Origin: JAFARZ01 sp035651595 | Lineage (GTDB): Bacteria > Actinomycetota > Actinomycetes > Streptosporangiales > Streptosporangiaceae | Assembly (NCBI GenBank): GCA_035651595.1 | Contig: DASRFJ010000111.1 | Coordinates: 1-41,170, forward strand | Length of the DNA: 41,170 nucleotides | Reading direction: 5' to 3' | In this document: positions 25,980 to 34,490 of the stretch, piece after piece | Layout: each line of letters opens with the position of its first letter | Numbering within the stretch: position 1 is the stretch's first letter | Notes under the pieces: model-generated | Databases searched by the model: none | What the model saw: only the letters and a program-made list of their open reading frames with translations | What the model was told of the DNA's origin: nothing | Made by a program: the position numbers and the translations under genes

Positions 25980-27201
25980 CGCCTGCCGTCCCTCCTTCAT
26001 CGGTCGCGCCGTATTCCTCGTCCGGGCCGCGCTCGTATGGCCAGTCCTGGCTCTCCCGCCGGCTGAACTCCCGGAGATATCCGGGCATGTGGTCGTCCGT
26101 TCGCGGGGCGTCCGTGTCCGGCACCAGCCGCTCTGACCGCTCGGCCGCGGCTGATTCCGTCCACGGGCTCGCGGCTGCGTCTGGCTCCCGGAAGGTCTCG
26201 GTACGCCAGGCGCGCTCCGGTTCGCGCATGATGCCGGTGACATTCCTTGTGATCTCCGGAAGGCGGGCCTGAATCGACCTCATCGTCCACACCGGAAGCT
26301 GGGCGAGCGCGTCGTCGCGCTCCAGTTCCGCCACGATCGCCGTGGACAGTTCGCCGAACCACGAGCGGCGCCGCAGCGCGAGCCCGTAAATCGTGACCTG
26401 CTCCAGATCGATGATGCTGACGGGCGAGGCTCCCTGCCGCCAGAGGTAGCCATTACGTTGCGCCGCACGCAACGTGGCGGCCTGAGCCCGGCCCAAGTCA
26501 GCCACCGTGGTCGTGATACGCCTTTCGGCTCCCGGCGCCTCGTCGTTGCGGATCGCACCGGCCAGCTGCACGTACTCGCCAAGCGGCCGGCCCAGCGGCC
26601 CCATCGGGCTGCGGCTCTCCGCTGCCAACCGTTGTTCGGCCCCGTCGAGCACCTCGCGCAGGGGATCTCGAAGCCACGGCCGGGACGCCGCGGCCAGCAG
26701 CAGATAGGTGAGCTGGACGGGATGGCGGACAGCGGTTGTCGCATTCGCTCCACGGAACGGCAGCACCAAGTCGCGGACGACGGCGCTGTCGCTGAGCGTC
26801 TGATCATCGAGCAGCCCGGTAAGCAGGCAAAGCCCAAATGGCAGCCTGGCCGTGACATAGGCCATGCCCGCCCGTACCGCCAGCTTGGTGGCCCAGCGGG
26901 AGTCGACAAGCGCCGCGTGCTGGGCGGCCCGCCGGTACGCCGTCGCCAGCATGGCCTGGCCGACCCACTGCCCGGGAGGGTAAACCTCCTGTACCCAGGA
27001 GTCACCGGGGCCACGAGGCCGGCGACCGGCCTCCAGCATCTCCGCGTACGCCACGTAGAACTCCGCCTGCCGCCGCGCGCTCTCCCAGATCCGGTAGCCG
27101 CGCGGGGCTGACGGCTCGGCTTGCGCGGCCGGTGCGCTGTCGACGTCGCGGGCATCGTCAAGCGCGGCGAGAACGGCGCTCAGGCTGTCGAGGCGAGTCA
27201 T
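25972..27201 (-). CDS. Unrecognised 409-residue helical protein
   Basis: I do not recognise this family. It has no signal peptide or clear membrane helix. Residues ~30-340 are mostly α-helical, with conserved-looking Trp, Tyr and Arg positions (RIWESARRQAEFYVAYAEML, AMLATAYRRAAQHAAL, SIIDLEQVTIYGLALRRRSW). The last ~70 residues are acidic and disordered (…PDEEYGATDEGGTAGDD). Its start overlaps the previous gene by an ATGA (27198-27201) and its end overlaps the kinase gene by eight bases. An adaptor, scaffold or immunity role is possible; nothing in the sequence decides. Confidence 0.75.
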   Translation of the reverse strand: MTRLDSLSAVLAALDDARDVDSAPAAQAEPSAPRGYRIWESARRQAEFYVAYAEMLEAGRRPRGPGDSWVQEVYPPGQWVGQAMLATAYRRAAQHAALVDSRWATKLAVRAGMAYVTARLPFGLCLLTGLLDDQTLSDSAVVRDLVLPFRGANATTAVRHPVQLTYLLLAAASRPWLRDPLREVLDGAEQRLAAESRSPMGPLGRPLGEYVQLAGAIRNDEAPGAERRITTTVADLGRAQAATLRAAQRNGYLWRQGASPVSIIDLEQVTIYGLALRRRSWFGELSTAIVAELERDDALAQLPVWTMRSIQARLPEITRNVTGIMREPERAWRTETFREPDAAASPWTESAAAERSERLVPDTDAPRTDDHMPGYLREFSRRESQDWPYERGPDEEYGATDEGGTAGDD

Positions 27202-27833
27202 GTCAGCCAGTCCCGGTAGTTCGTCACACCGTGCGGCTCGACGTAGTCCGGGTTGTCGTAAGTTCCCATGCAGGTGAACTGCGGCTTCCCGAGACGACCC
27301 TTGCGGTACTCGTAGTGCTCAAACTTCTTGATCTGCCGTGCGGGCACCGCGATCTTGGCGGCTATCTCGCCTTCCAGCTGGAATCGAGAGTACGGAGGAT
27401 ACGTGTTGAGCTCGCGTACCTCCTCTGCCAGATGGCGGACCGCCGCGCTGGGCCGCATCCCGACCAAGACCCAGCAGTAGAAGACGAAGCACTCTCCATA
27501 GCGGCCGAAATCGGTTCCGAAGTTCATGGCGATCTCGTGCGCCGGATGAATCTCGTTCTTCGCCAGGAACTTATGCCGCTCGACCGAGCCCGCGGTCAGC
27601 GAAATGAAAGGCGTCTCCTCCATCACCCGGCCGGGACGGGTCGGATGCTGGCTCTCGAACGCGTTGACATGCAGGTCGAGTTCCGCCTCGGTCAATCGCT
27701 CATCGATCTCTGCCGAGGTGATATGGCGTGCATTACGCCACCAGCCGCAAGCCAGACCCCGCCCGCCCAGAATAGCCTTGGCGTCGGCAAGAGTTATGCC
27801 GCGTATACCTTTTAAGCACATTTGTACAAACAT
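27198..27833 (-). CDS. Putative ADP-ribosyltransferase-fold protein
   Basis: 211 residues from ATG 27831-27833, preceded by GGTGGGG. No signal peptide. The pattern fits an ADP-ribosyltransferase fold: an early basic WWRNARHIT stretch, a central TPFISLT strand (76-80), a helix, a FGRYGECFVFYCWVLVG strand pair, and late FQLEGEIAAKIAVPARQI, where EGE (154-156) sits where the E-x-E of R-S-E class enzymes would lie, followed by the usual 'IP' strand. Identity is weak and rests on pattern; other β-rich folds are possible. As the first gene of the operon it may be the effector or the founder of the signalling unit. Confidence 0.5.
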   Translation of the reverse strand: MFVQMCLKGIRGITLADAKAILGGRGLACGWWRNARHITSAEIDERLTEAELDLHVNAFESQHPTRPGRVMEETPFISLTAGSVERHKFLAKNEIHPAHEIAMNFGTDFGRYGECFVFYCWVLVGMRPSAAVRHLAEEVRELNTYPPYSRFQLEGEIAAKIAVPARQIKKFEHYEYRKGRLGKPQFTCMGTYDNPDYVEPHGVTNYRDWLT

Positions 27834-28163
27834 GCGGATCCCCACCCACGCTGACTGCCGAATGTGTGCATGGGCGCAGAAAGGTACCAACCCCCCAACC
27901 GCTCCCACGGTCAACGTATCCGTCTATATCACATTGTTGTGGTGCCCGGACGGCACGCCGCCCGACAGCGTGGAGCATGTTGCCCTGTTGTGTCCTGGCC
28001 GTAATGATGCATGCTGGCGCGCCAGTTAATTCAGCCGTCGGGCTTCAGCTTGTGCGCGCGCCTGGCTGGGCGGCGAGCCGCCAAGCCGGCGCCAACCCGT
28101 TGAACAGCAGCGGCCAAGTCCTCCGGCCGATGATGGTTGCACGCTGCATTGGGAGGCGATGTC
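27834..28163. other. Divergent intergenic region, no gene
   Basis: This gap lies between the minus-strand kinase operon and the plus-strand halogenase locus and must hold promoters for both. A perfect twelve-base palindrome CTGGCGCGCCAG occurs at 28014-28025. An AT-rich patch around 27915-27940 (TATATCACATTG) could be a promoter for the minus strand, but no clear -35/-10 pair can be named. Short frames here have no protein character. Confidence 0.5.
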
Positions 28164-28337
28164 ATGACACATTCGCCGGCCGCAGTATCCGCGCGGCTCA
28201 GCAACCTGAACCCGCCCGTCGGCACGCCGCTGGTGCTGAACGCCGCCGTAGTGCTCGGCGGCAGCTTCGCTGACCTCATGGCCGCCCGCGTGCTCTCCGG
28301 TCATTCAGTCACAGTCGAGCGAAAGACAGATCTCTGA
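28164..28337 (+). pseudogene. Truncated N-terminus of an FAD-dependent oxidoreductase
   Basis: 57 codons after ATG 28164 with GGGAGGCG just upstream. NAAVVLGGSFADLMAARVLSGHSVTV is the first βαβ of an FAD-binding Rossmann fold (usual GGSxAGLLAARVL), then the frame ends. Asp stands where the motif usually has Gly. The halogenase gene begins 14 bases later. It is either a broken first copy of an FAD enzyme or a leader peptide; the first is simpler. Confidence 0.5.
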
Positions 28338-28351
28338 GGAGGATTGCGCGT

Positions 28352-30043
28352 ATGCCCAGCAAGGTCATGGCCACCAGTCAGGCGGAAAGTTCCCGCAAGG
28401 TCCAGGACTGTGACGTCTTCATACTCGGCTCGGGGCTGGCCGGCTCGGTGAGCGGAGCGATCCTGGCCCGCCAGGGTGCCAAAGTGGTACTGGTCGATGC
28501 CGGATCGCACCCGCGGTTCGCCGTCGGCGAGTCGATGGTCCCGCAGCTCATCGAGTGGCTGCACATCCTCAAAACGCGGTTCGATGTACCCGAGATCGGC
28601 GCCCTGCTCGACGTGCAGGCGGTGATGAAGAACATCGGCACGACGCATGGCAAGAAGACGGGCTTCGGGTTCGTCATGCACCACGAGGGTCAAGAACCGC
28701 TCCCCGAAGAGAACACGATCTTCGTCATCCCGAAAATCCTGCCGGCGGCCAGTCATCTCTTCAGGCAGGACAGCGACCAGTATTACTTCACCGTCGCAGC
28801 GAAGTACGGTTGCGTCACGCGGCAGAACTGGCGTGCGCAAGACCTGGATTTCGACGACGACGGGGTCACCGTCACCGGCCAGAATGGCGAGACGTTCCGC
28901 GCGAAGTACCTCATCGATGCCAGCGGTTTCCGCTCGCCCCTAGCTGCCAAATTCGACCTACGCGAGGAGCCTGCGCGATTCAAGCATCACTCGCGGTCCT
29001 TGTTCACGCACTACATCGGGATCAAACCGTTCGACGATGTCTCCCGCCATCCGGCGGACAAGCGCCCGCCCGCCGCGTGGGATGGCGGTACGCTGCACCA
29101 TCTCATCGATCGCGGCTGGTTCTGGGTTATTCCGTTCAACAACCACAAGGGCTCCACGAACCCGATGTGCAGCATCGGCCTGACCATCGACGAGCGCCGG
29201 TACCCGAAGCCGAAGGACATGTCTCCTGAAGAGGAGTTTCAGTCCTTCCTTGACCGCTACCCGGCGGTCAAGCGTCAGTTCGAGGGCGCACAGCGGGTAC
29301 GCGAATGGGTCTCCACCGACCGGCTGCAGTACTCCTCATCCAGATCGATCGGTCCCCGCTGGTGCCTGATGTCACATGCGGCCGGTTTCATCGACCCGCT
29401 GTACTCACGCGGCCTGTCCAACACGTTCGAGGTCGTGTACTCCCTGTGCACCCGGATCCTCGACTCGCTGCAGGACGGCGACTGGTCGATGGAGCGGTAC
29501 GAGTACGTCGAGCGCCTCGAGCGCGGCCTGCTGCAGTACAACGACGACATGGTCAACAGTTCGTTCATCGCCTTCTCGCACTTCAGGCTGTGGAACGCGG
29601 TCTTCCGGGTATGGTGCGGCTTCCTTACCCCGGCAGTCATGCGGCTAGCCCGCGCTCGCCTGGACTACGAGCGGACCGGTGACGAGGAACACCTGCGGAA
29701 GCTCGAGCGGACCGATTACCCGGGGCTGTGGTGGCCGAACATCGAATTCAAGCAAATTCTCGAGCTCGCCGCCGAGACCTGCGAGAAGTACGAAGTGGGC
29801 GATCTTACCGGGGACCAAGCCGCCGACATCATCTTCAAGGCGATCGAGGACTGCGACAGCCTGCCCCCCGCCTACGGCTGGCAGGACGAGACCCATCGCT
29901 TTATGGCCCCCACGACCGCGGAATTGGCCAAGTTCATCTACTGGGGCATACGGAAAGCACCCGAGGGCGACCTGCGCGAGATGTCCAGGGCCCTATTCGC
30001 CAACCTCGGGCGCTTGGCCCTGAAGGGCAAGAAGCCACGTTAG
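28352..30043 (+). CDS. FADH2-dependent halogenase
   Basis: 563 residues. FAD-binding GxGxxG at 26-31 (GSGLAG), second FAD contact VGESMVP near 59-64, the halogenase motif WFWVIP (WxWxIP) at 256-261, and the GFIDPLYSRG element (FxDPxxSxG) near 346-355, as described for flavin halogenases. A Lys-rich strand GKKTGFGF near 100-107 lies where the catalytic Lys of these enzymes is found. The C-terminal ~170 residues are a helical lid. AGGAGG lies just upstream. With the flavin reductase that follows, it would use FADH2, O2 and chloride or bromide to halogenate a substrate, possibly carrier-bound; the substrate is unknown. Confidence 0.85.
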   Translation: MPSKVMATSQAESSRKVQDCDVFILGSGLAGSVSGAILARQGAKVVLVDAGSHPRFAVGESMVPQLIEWLHILKTRFDVPEIGALLDVQAVMKNIGTTHGKKTGFGFVMHHEGQEPLPEENTIFVIPKILPAASHLFRQDSDQYYFTVAAKYGCVTRQNWRAQDLDFDDDGVTVTGQNGETFRAKYLIDASGFRSPLAAKFDLREEPARFKHHSRSLFTHYIGIKPFDDVSRHPADKRPPAAWDGGTLHHLIDRGWFWVIPFNNHKGSTNPMCSIGLTIDERRYPKPKDMSPEEEFQSFLDRYPAVKRQFEGAQRVREWVSTDRLQYSSSRSIGPRWCLMSHAAGFIDPLYSRGLSNTFEVVYSLCTRILDSLQDGDWSMERYEYVERLERGLLQYNDDMVNSSFIAFSHFRLWNAVFRVWCGFLTPAVMRLARARLDYERTGDEEHLRKLERTDYPGLWWPNIEFKQILELAAETCEKYEVGDLTGDQAADIIFKAIEDCDSLPPAYGWQDETHRFMAPTTAELAKFIYWGIRKAPEGDLREMSRALFANLGRLALKGKKPR

Positions 30044-30083
30044 ACACCATTCAGGGCCACGTCGAGACGGCCGAGAGGCGCAT

Positions 30084-30632
30084 GTGAGCACGGCAGACAT
30101 CGAGCGACTGCATCAGGCCGGTCCGGTCACAGCCGACCTGCTGCGCCGCGTGTGCGGCCACTTCGTGACCGGCGTGACCGTGGTAACCAGCGGCTTGGGA
30201 GAGGGATCCGTTGGCACCACGGTCAACTCGTTCACGTCGGTTTCGCTGGAGCCGCCACTCGTCCTGTTCTGCCTGCACAACAAGTCCCGGATACGCGACG
30301 TGATCGAGGACACCCAAGCCTACGTGGTGAACTTCCTCGAGGGCCGGCAGGAAAAGCTGGCGCAGGCATTCGCGGGCAAGAATACGGCGAATGTCAAAGA
30401 CGTGGCGCACCATAGCTCGGCAGTCGGGGTACCCGTCCTCAGCGAAGCACTGGCCTTTCTCGTCTGTCAGCAGGTCAACGCATTCGACGGCGGTGACCAT
30501 ACGATCTTCCTCGGCAAGGTGGTGGAGCTGGGTGCACCGCGACCCCACCTGGACCCTTTGATCTTCTTCCGCGGGTCACTCGGAGCACTGGAGGATCAGC
30601 CGCGCGGCATTCACCCGATCGTCGACGGGTGA
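30084..30632 (+). CDS. Flavin reductase (flavin_reduct family)
   Basis: 182 residues from GTG 30084, with GAGAGGCG upstream. The FMN-binding split-barrel of HpaC/NTAB-like reductases is clear: VCGHFVTGVTVVT, then TTVNSFTSVSLEPPLVLFCL (the flavin loop), VNFLEGRQE, and HTIFLGKVVEL at the end. It should reduce FAD or FMN with NAD(P)H and pass it to the halogenase, 40 bases upstream, in one transcript. The start is set by the GTG; ATG 30082 gives a stop at once. Confidence 0.9.
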   Translation: MSTADIERLHQAGPVTADLLRRVCGHFVTGVTVVTSGLGEGSVGTTVNSFTSVSLEPPLVLFCLHNKSRIRDVIEDTQAYVVNFLEGRQEKLAQAFAGKNTANVKDVAHHSSAVGVPVLSEALAFLVCQQVNAFDGGDHTIFLGKVVELGAPRPHLDPLIFFRGSLGALEDQPRGIHPIVDG

Positions 30633-30636
30633 GACG

Positions 30637-31896
30637 GTGGACGCGATAATTACCGCGGTTATGGGCGACATCGCGCTGGTTTTTGTGGTCGCCTCGCTGC
30701 TTGGCGCGGCAGCACGGAAGTGCGGGCAGCCTGCCGTTATCGGACAGATACTTACGGGTGTTGTCCTGGGCCCCAGCTTCCTCGGACGGCTGCCCGGTCA
30801 CCTTACCAGCCATTTGTTCCCGAGTGATGTGCTTCCTTACCTGAACGTGCTGTCCCAGGTCGCCGTCGTGATCTTCATGTTCTCGGTGGGATACGAGATC
30901 GAATTCGGGGCCCTTCGAGGATATGGCCGGGTGGTGCCGCTGGTCGCGCTGGTCGCGCTCTTGGTGCCCATGGGTCTCGGAATAGCCTGCGTGCTGCTTC
31001 TCCGCCCGCAATTCGCGCACATTGGGATGGGGCATGAAAGCCGTTCTCTCGTGCTGTTCATGGGGACGGCCACCTCCATAACGGCGCTGCCCGTGCTCGC
31101 GGCCATCGTGCGGGAACGGAACCTGGCCGGGACCACTGCTGGTATTGTCGCGACGGCCGCGGCAGGGATTATGGACGTACTGGCCTGGCTGGTGCTGGCC
31201 GCCGCGCTGATCGGGACCGGGCATTCCGGCCGGTTCTCCGTGCCGGTCACTGTGCTGCTGATCGGTTGCTTCACGGTGCTCATGCTGGTCGTCGTGCGCC
31301 CGGCGCTGTCCTGGTGGACGAACCGCCGTCAGTCCCCGTTGTCTAGTCCGGCGCCGGTCGCGTTCACGCTCGCGATTGCGAGCGCGTGGGTCACCGCTTC
31401 GCTTGGTCTGCATCCGGTGTTCGGCGCGTTCCTGGCGGGCCTGACCATGCGTGGCAGGAACCAGATGCCGGACGCTGAGGTGGTCCGGGCCATGGACCAG
31501 TCCGGAGGGCTGCTGCTGCCGCTGTTCTTCGTGGTCACCGGGTTGTCGCTCAATGTCAGCGCCATGCAGGGGACTGCGTTCCTCCTGCTTGCGGTCATCG
31601 TCATTATCGCGTGGGCGGGGAAGATAGGCCCAAGTTACGGGATCTCCCGTGCAAGCGGGCTCTCGGTGCGTGACTCCGCCACTATCGCCGCCCTGGTGAG
31701 CACGAGAGGCCTCACCGAGCTGATCGCGCTCAATGTAGGACTCGTCGACGGAATCATCAACCAGCGGCTGTTTACCGTTCTTTTTCTCATGGCGCTGATC
31801 ACGACGCTCACGACCGGGCCGCTGCTGTCAATGATCCGGCCGGTACGCGCGCCACACCCGGCGCCGGACCGGAAAGCAGAGCCAGCGACAGAATAG
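30637..31896 (+). CDS. Kef/CPA2-type cation:proton antiporter
   Basis: 419 residues from GTG 30637, four bases after the reductase stop. About 12 hydrophobic helices, with GQILTGVVLGPSFLG in helix 2, GTATSITALPVLAAIV near helix 5-6 and STRGLTELIALNVG towards the end, as in CPA2 Na+ or K+/H+ antiporters. No C-terminal TrkA domain. Several biosynthetic clusters carry such a protein beside the tailoring genes, where it may export product or keep pH. Co-transcription with the halogenase is likely. Confidence 0.85.
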   Translation: MDAIITAVMGDIALVFVVASLLGAAARKCGQPAVIGQILTGVVLGPSFLGRLPGHLTSHLFPSDVLPYLNVLSQVAVVIFMFSVGYEIEFGALRGYGRVVPLVALVALLVPMGLGIACVLLLRPQFAHIGMGHESRSLVLFMGTATSITALPVLAAIVRERNLAGTTAGIVATAAAGIMDVLAWLVLAAALIGTGHSGRFSVPVTVLLIGCFTVLMLVVVRPALSWWTNRRQSPLSSPAPVAFTLAIASAWVTASLGLHPVFGAFLAGLTMRGRNQMPDAEVVRAMDQSGGLLLPLFFVVTGLSLNVSAMQGTAFLLLAVIVIIAWAGKIGPSYGISRASGLSVRDSATIAALVSTRGLTELIALNVGLVDGIINQRLFTVLFLMALITTLTTGPLLSMIRPVRAPHPAPDRKAEPATE

Positions 31897-31970
31897 GCGG
31901 TTTGCTGAAGTTGGGGAGGAAGGTACAGCTGAAGCGAGCCGGGCTGGTTCTGGCATCGCATCCCCTGGCA

Positions 31971-33701
31971 TCACATGTCGAGGACGATGTCGGTGCTGGG
32001 CTGGGCGCAGCAGATGAGCACCTGCCCGTCGGGTGGGGATTCCAGCGGGACCGTGCGGTAGGTGATGTCGCCGGACAGCAGGGACGTGACGCAGGTGTGG
32101 CAGACGCCGGTCCGGCAGCTCCACCGGGTGGGGACGTCGCAGGCGTCGGCGAGGTCGAGCACACTGGCCCGGCCGGCGCCAAAGGCCGCGGTGATGCCGC
32201 TGCGGGCGAAGGTCACCTGCGGCCCGGTGCCGGACGGGCCTGGCGGCTGGTGGGGTGGGCGGCGAGCCTGCCCGGTGAGTCCGGGATTGATTGAGGGCAG
32301 CGCCCCGAACAATTCGGTGTGGATCGCGGCAGTGTCGACGCCAAGCCCGGTAAGGGCATCCCGCATGTCAGCCATGAACGAGGCCGGCCCGCAAATGTAC
32401 GCACTCGCGCTGGCCGGGATACCCAGTCCCGCCAGCGACTCCCTGGACAGCCGCCCGCGGGCAGCGTGGACACGGTCACGCCCGCCGGGTGCGGCGGCGC
32501 TGTAAAACACGTGCTCGCGGGCATGTGGCAGGGAGATGAGCAGGGTGTGTGCCTCGGCCGCGAAGGGGTGTTCCCGCGGCCCGCGGGCGCCATGCAGCCA
32601 CCAGATGTCCCGCTCGCTGCGGGCGGCCGCGAGCCGGTGCAGCATGGCGAGCACTGGCGTGACGCCAATCCCCGCCGAGATCAGCAGGACCGGGCCGGGG
32701 CCGTCGTCTAGGACGAATTCGCCGCGGGGCGCGGCCACTTCCAGGACCGCACCGGGCCGCACGTCCTGGTTGAGGAAGCCGCTGGCGATGCCGTGTGGCT
32801 CTTGTTTGACACTGATCCGGTAGGTGCCGGCATCCGGCGCCGAGGACAGCGAGTAGCTGCGCACCGGGGAAGGCGTACCGGCACCGGCGATCCGCAGCGT
32901 CAGGAACTGGCCGGCCTGGGCCGCCGGGAGCGGGCTCCCGTCCTCGGCGCTGAGGTAAAAAGAGGACACGGCCGTGCTCTCGCGAACTACCCTGCTCACG
33001 AGCAGCGGCCGGAAGCCCGCCCAGGCCGGTTGGGCGTATGGCGGCGCGGCCTCCAGCAGTTCGCGGAATGACTGCTGCCAGCCGGGGCTTAGGGCGGGAA
33101 TCCGCAGCGCCAGCTGTAGCTTGGCGTGGTCGCGGCCGGGCAGGTAGAGCAACGCGTCGGTGTCGGCCACCGACAGAGCGCCGGGCCCGGTTCTAGTTTT
33201 GACGATCGCATCGCCGGCTTGGATATGCCCCTCGGTGATGACGCGCATGTAGAACCCGGGTCGGTGGTGGCTGACCAGCAGCGCTGGCAGTTCGGGCTCA
33301 CCGAAGCGCAGGCCGACGCGGTAGCAGGTGACCCGCGGCTGGGTGACCTCGAACTCGGCCGCGCCGATCCGGTATCTATCGCCGACGCACACCTGGTCGT
33401 CGGCCATGCCGTCGACGGTGAGGTTCTCCCCGAACACGCCGTAACCCAAGTCGCCGCGCCCGAAGTGCTGTTGCCAGTGCCGGTAGGAATCGAGCTGGTA
33501 GACCAGCACCGCGCGCTGCTCACCGCCGTGCCCGGCCAGGTCGCCCTGGCCATCGCCGTCGATGTTGAGCCGCCGTACCATCGCCGGGCCATGAACCGGG
33601 TGCTTCCAGACACCGGTGTGGACGGTCTTGCCGCGCCAGGACACATCCTTGGGCGCACCCACATTTACTGAGACAAGCACCGAGTTCCGTTCGGTAGTCA
33701 C
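31971..33701 (-). CDS. MOSC domain fused to FAD/NAD ferredoxin-type reductase
   Basis: 576 residues in four parts. A MOSC domain (1-~210) has GHGGEQRAVLVYQ, GVFGENLTVDG and Cys126 (PRVTCYRVG), the Mo-cofactor thiol site of YiiM-like proteins. Then a ferredoxin reductase: FAD motif RSYS at 281-284 and NAD motif GIGVTP near 344-349. Last a plant-type [2Fe-2S] domain with C529-x4-C534-x2-C537 and C565. The order FAD-NAD-2Fe2S matches phthalate dioxygenase reductases. It may pass electrons from NADH to the Mo site to reduce N-hydroxylated compounds. It is third in the methyltransferase-SDR operon, 45 bases after the SDR gene. Confidence 0.88.
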   Translation of the reverse strand: MTTERNSVLVSVNVGAPKDVSWRGKTVHTGVWKHPVHGPAMVRRLNIDGDGQGDLAGHGGEQRAVLVYQLDSYRHWQQHFGRGDLGYGVFGENLTVDGMADDQVCVGDRYRIGAAEFEVTQPRVTCYRVGLRFGEPELPALLVSHHRPGFYMRVITEGHIQAGDAIVKTRTGPGALSVADTDALLYLPGRDHAKLQLALRIPALSPGWQQSFRELLEAAPPYAQPAWAGFRPLLVSRVVRESTAVSSFYLSAEDGSPLPAAQAGQFLTLRIAGAGTPSPVRSYSLSSAPDAGTYRISVKQEPHGIASGFLNQDVRPGAVLEVAAPRGEFVLDDGPGPVLLISAGIGVTPVLAMLHRLAAARSERDIWWLHGARGPREHPFAAEAHTLLISLPHAREHVFYSAAAPGGRDRVHAARGRLSRESLAGLGIPASASAYICGPASFMADMRDALTGLGVDTAAIHTELFGALPSINPGLTGQARRPPHQPPGPSGTGPQVTFARSGITAAFGAGRASVLDLADACDVPTRWSCRTGVCHTCVTSLLSGDITYRTVPLESPPDGQVLICCAQPSTDIVLDM

Positions 33702-33746
33702 AGCCGCCCGCCGGGGGGTGCCTCATCGAGGCTGAGGTCGAGGCGG

Positions 33747-34490
33747 TCAGCGGCAGGTCCAGCCGCCGTCCACGTAGAGGGTCTGCCCGGTGACGTAACT
33801 GGAGGCGTCTGAGGTCAAGAATAGCAGCGGCCCGTCGAGTTCTCCGGGACGGGGCGGGCGGCCCAGCGGAGTGTTGGCGGATATCCAGGCGACCTGCTCG
33901 GGATCGGCCAGCCAACCGGTGGTCGCGCTGGGGAAGAACGAGGGAGCAATGGCGTTCACCCGTACTCCGCGCCCGCCCCACTGGTAGGCGAGTTCCCTGG
34001 TCAGGGCTACGACGCCGGCTTTGGTCGCGCCGTAGCCGGCCAGTCCGTACCGGTCGAGGCTGACAACGGCCGACGGTGAGGCGATGTTCACGATCACCCC
34101 GCTGCCGCGGGCGAGCATGTGGCGGCCGGCGAGCTGGCAGAGCCCGAACACGGCGGTCAGGTTCGTGTCGATCAGGTCCTGCACGTGGTCCGGGCTCTCC
34201 TGTTCCGCCGGACCTGCGTACGCGATTCCGGCGTTGTTGACCAGGATGTCGATCTGCCCGAACCGGCTGACAGCGGCCTCCACCAGGGCCTCGCGGTGGG
34301 CGGGGCTGCGCACGTCGCAGGCCACCGGCAGCGCGTCCCGCAGCCGAGCGGCCAGTTCAAGGTCTTCCTGATGCCGGCGGGAGGCGAGGACGACGCGGGC
34401 ACCCGCGCCGTCCAGCACCTCCGCGAACCGCCGACCGAGCCCGGAGGACGTTCCGGTCACGATCGCGACCCGGCCATCGAGCGAGGTCAT
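33747..34490 (-). CDS. Short-chain dehydrogenase/reductase
   Basis: 247 residues from ATG 34488-34490, which overlaps the methyltransferase stop (ATGA). Classical SDR: GTSSGLG at 13-19, NNAG near 89, catalytic Ser in NIASPSAVV, YGATK with Tyr and Lys, and the VNAIAPSFFPSATTG loop; the C-terminus GQTLYVDGGWTCR is typical. It would use NAD(P)(H) to reduce or oxidise a carbonyl or alcohol. The longer frame from 34808 has no sense upstream and is the shadow of the methyltransferase. Confidence 0.92.
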   Translation of the reverse strand: MTSLDGRVAIVTGTSSGLGRRFAEVLDGAGARVVLASRRHQEDLELAARLRDALPVACDVRSPAHREALVEAAVSRFGQIDILVNNAGIAYAGPAEQESPDHVQDLIDTNLTAVFGLCQLAGRHMLARGSGVIVNIASPSAVVSLDRYGLAGYGATKAGVVALTRELAYQWGGRGVRVNAIAPSFFPSATTGWLADPEQVAWISANTPLGRPPRPGELDGPLLFLTSDASSYVTGQTLYVDGGWTCR

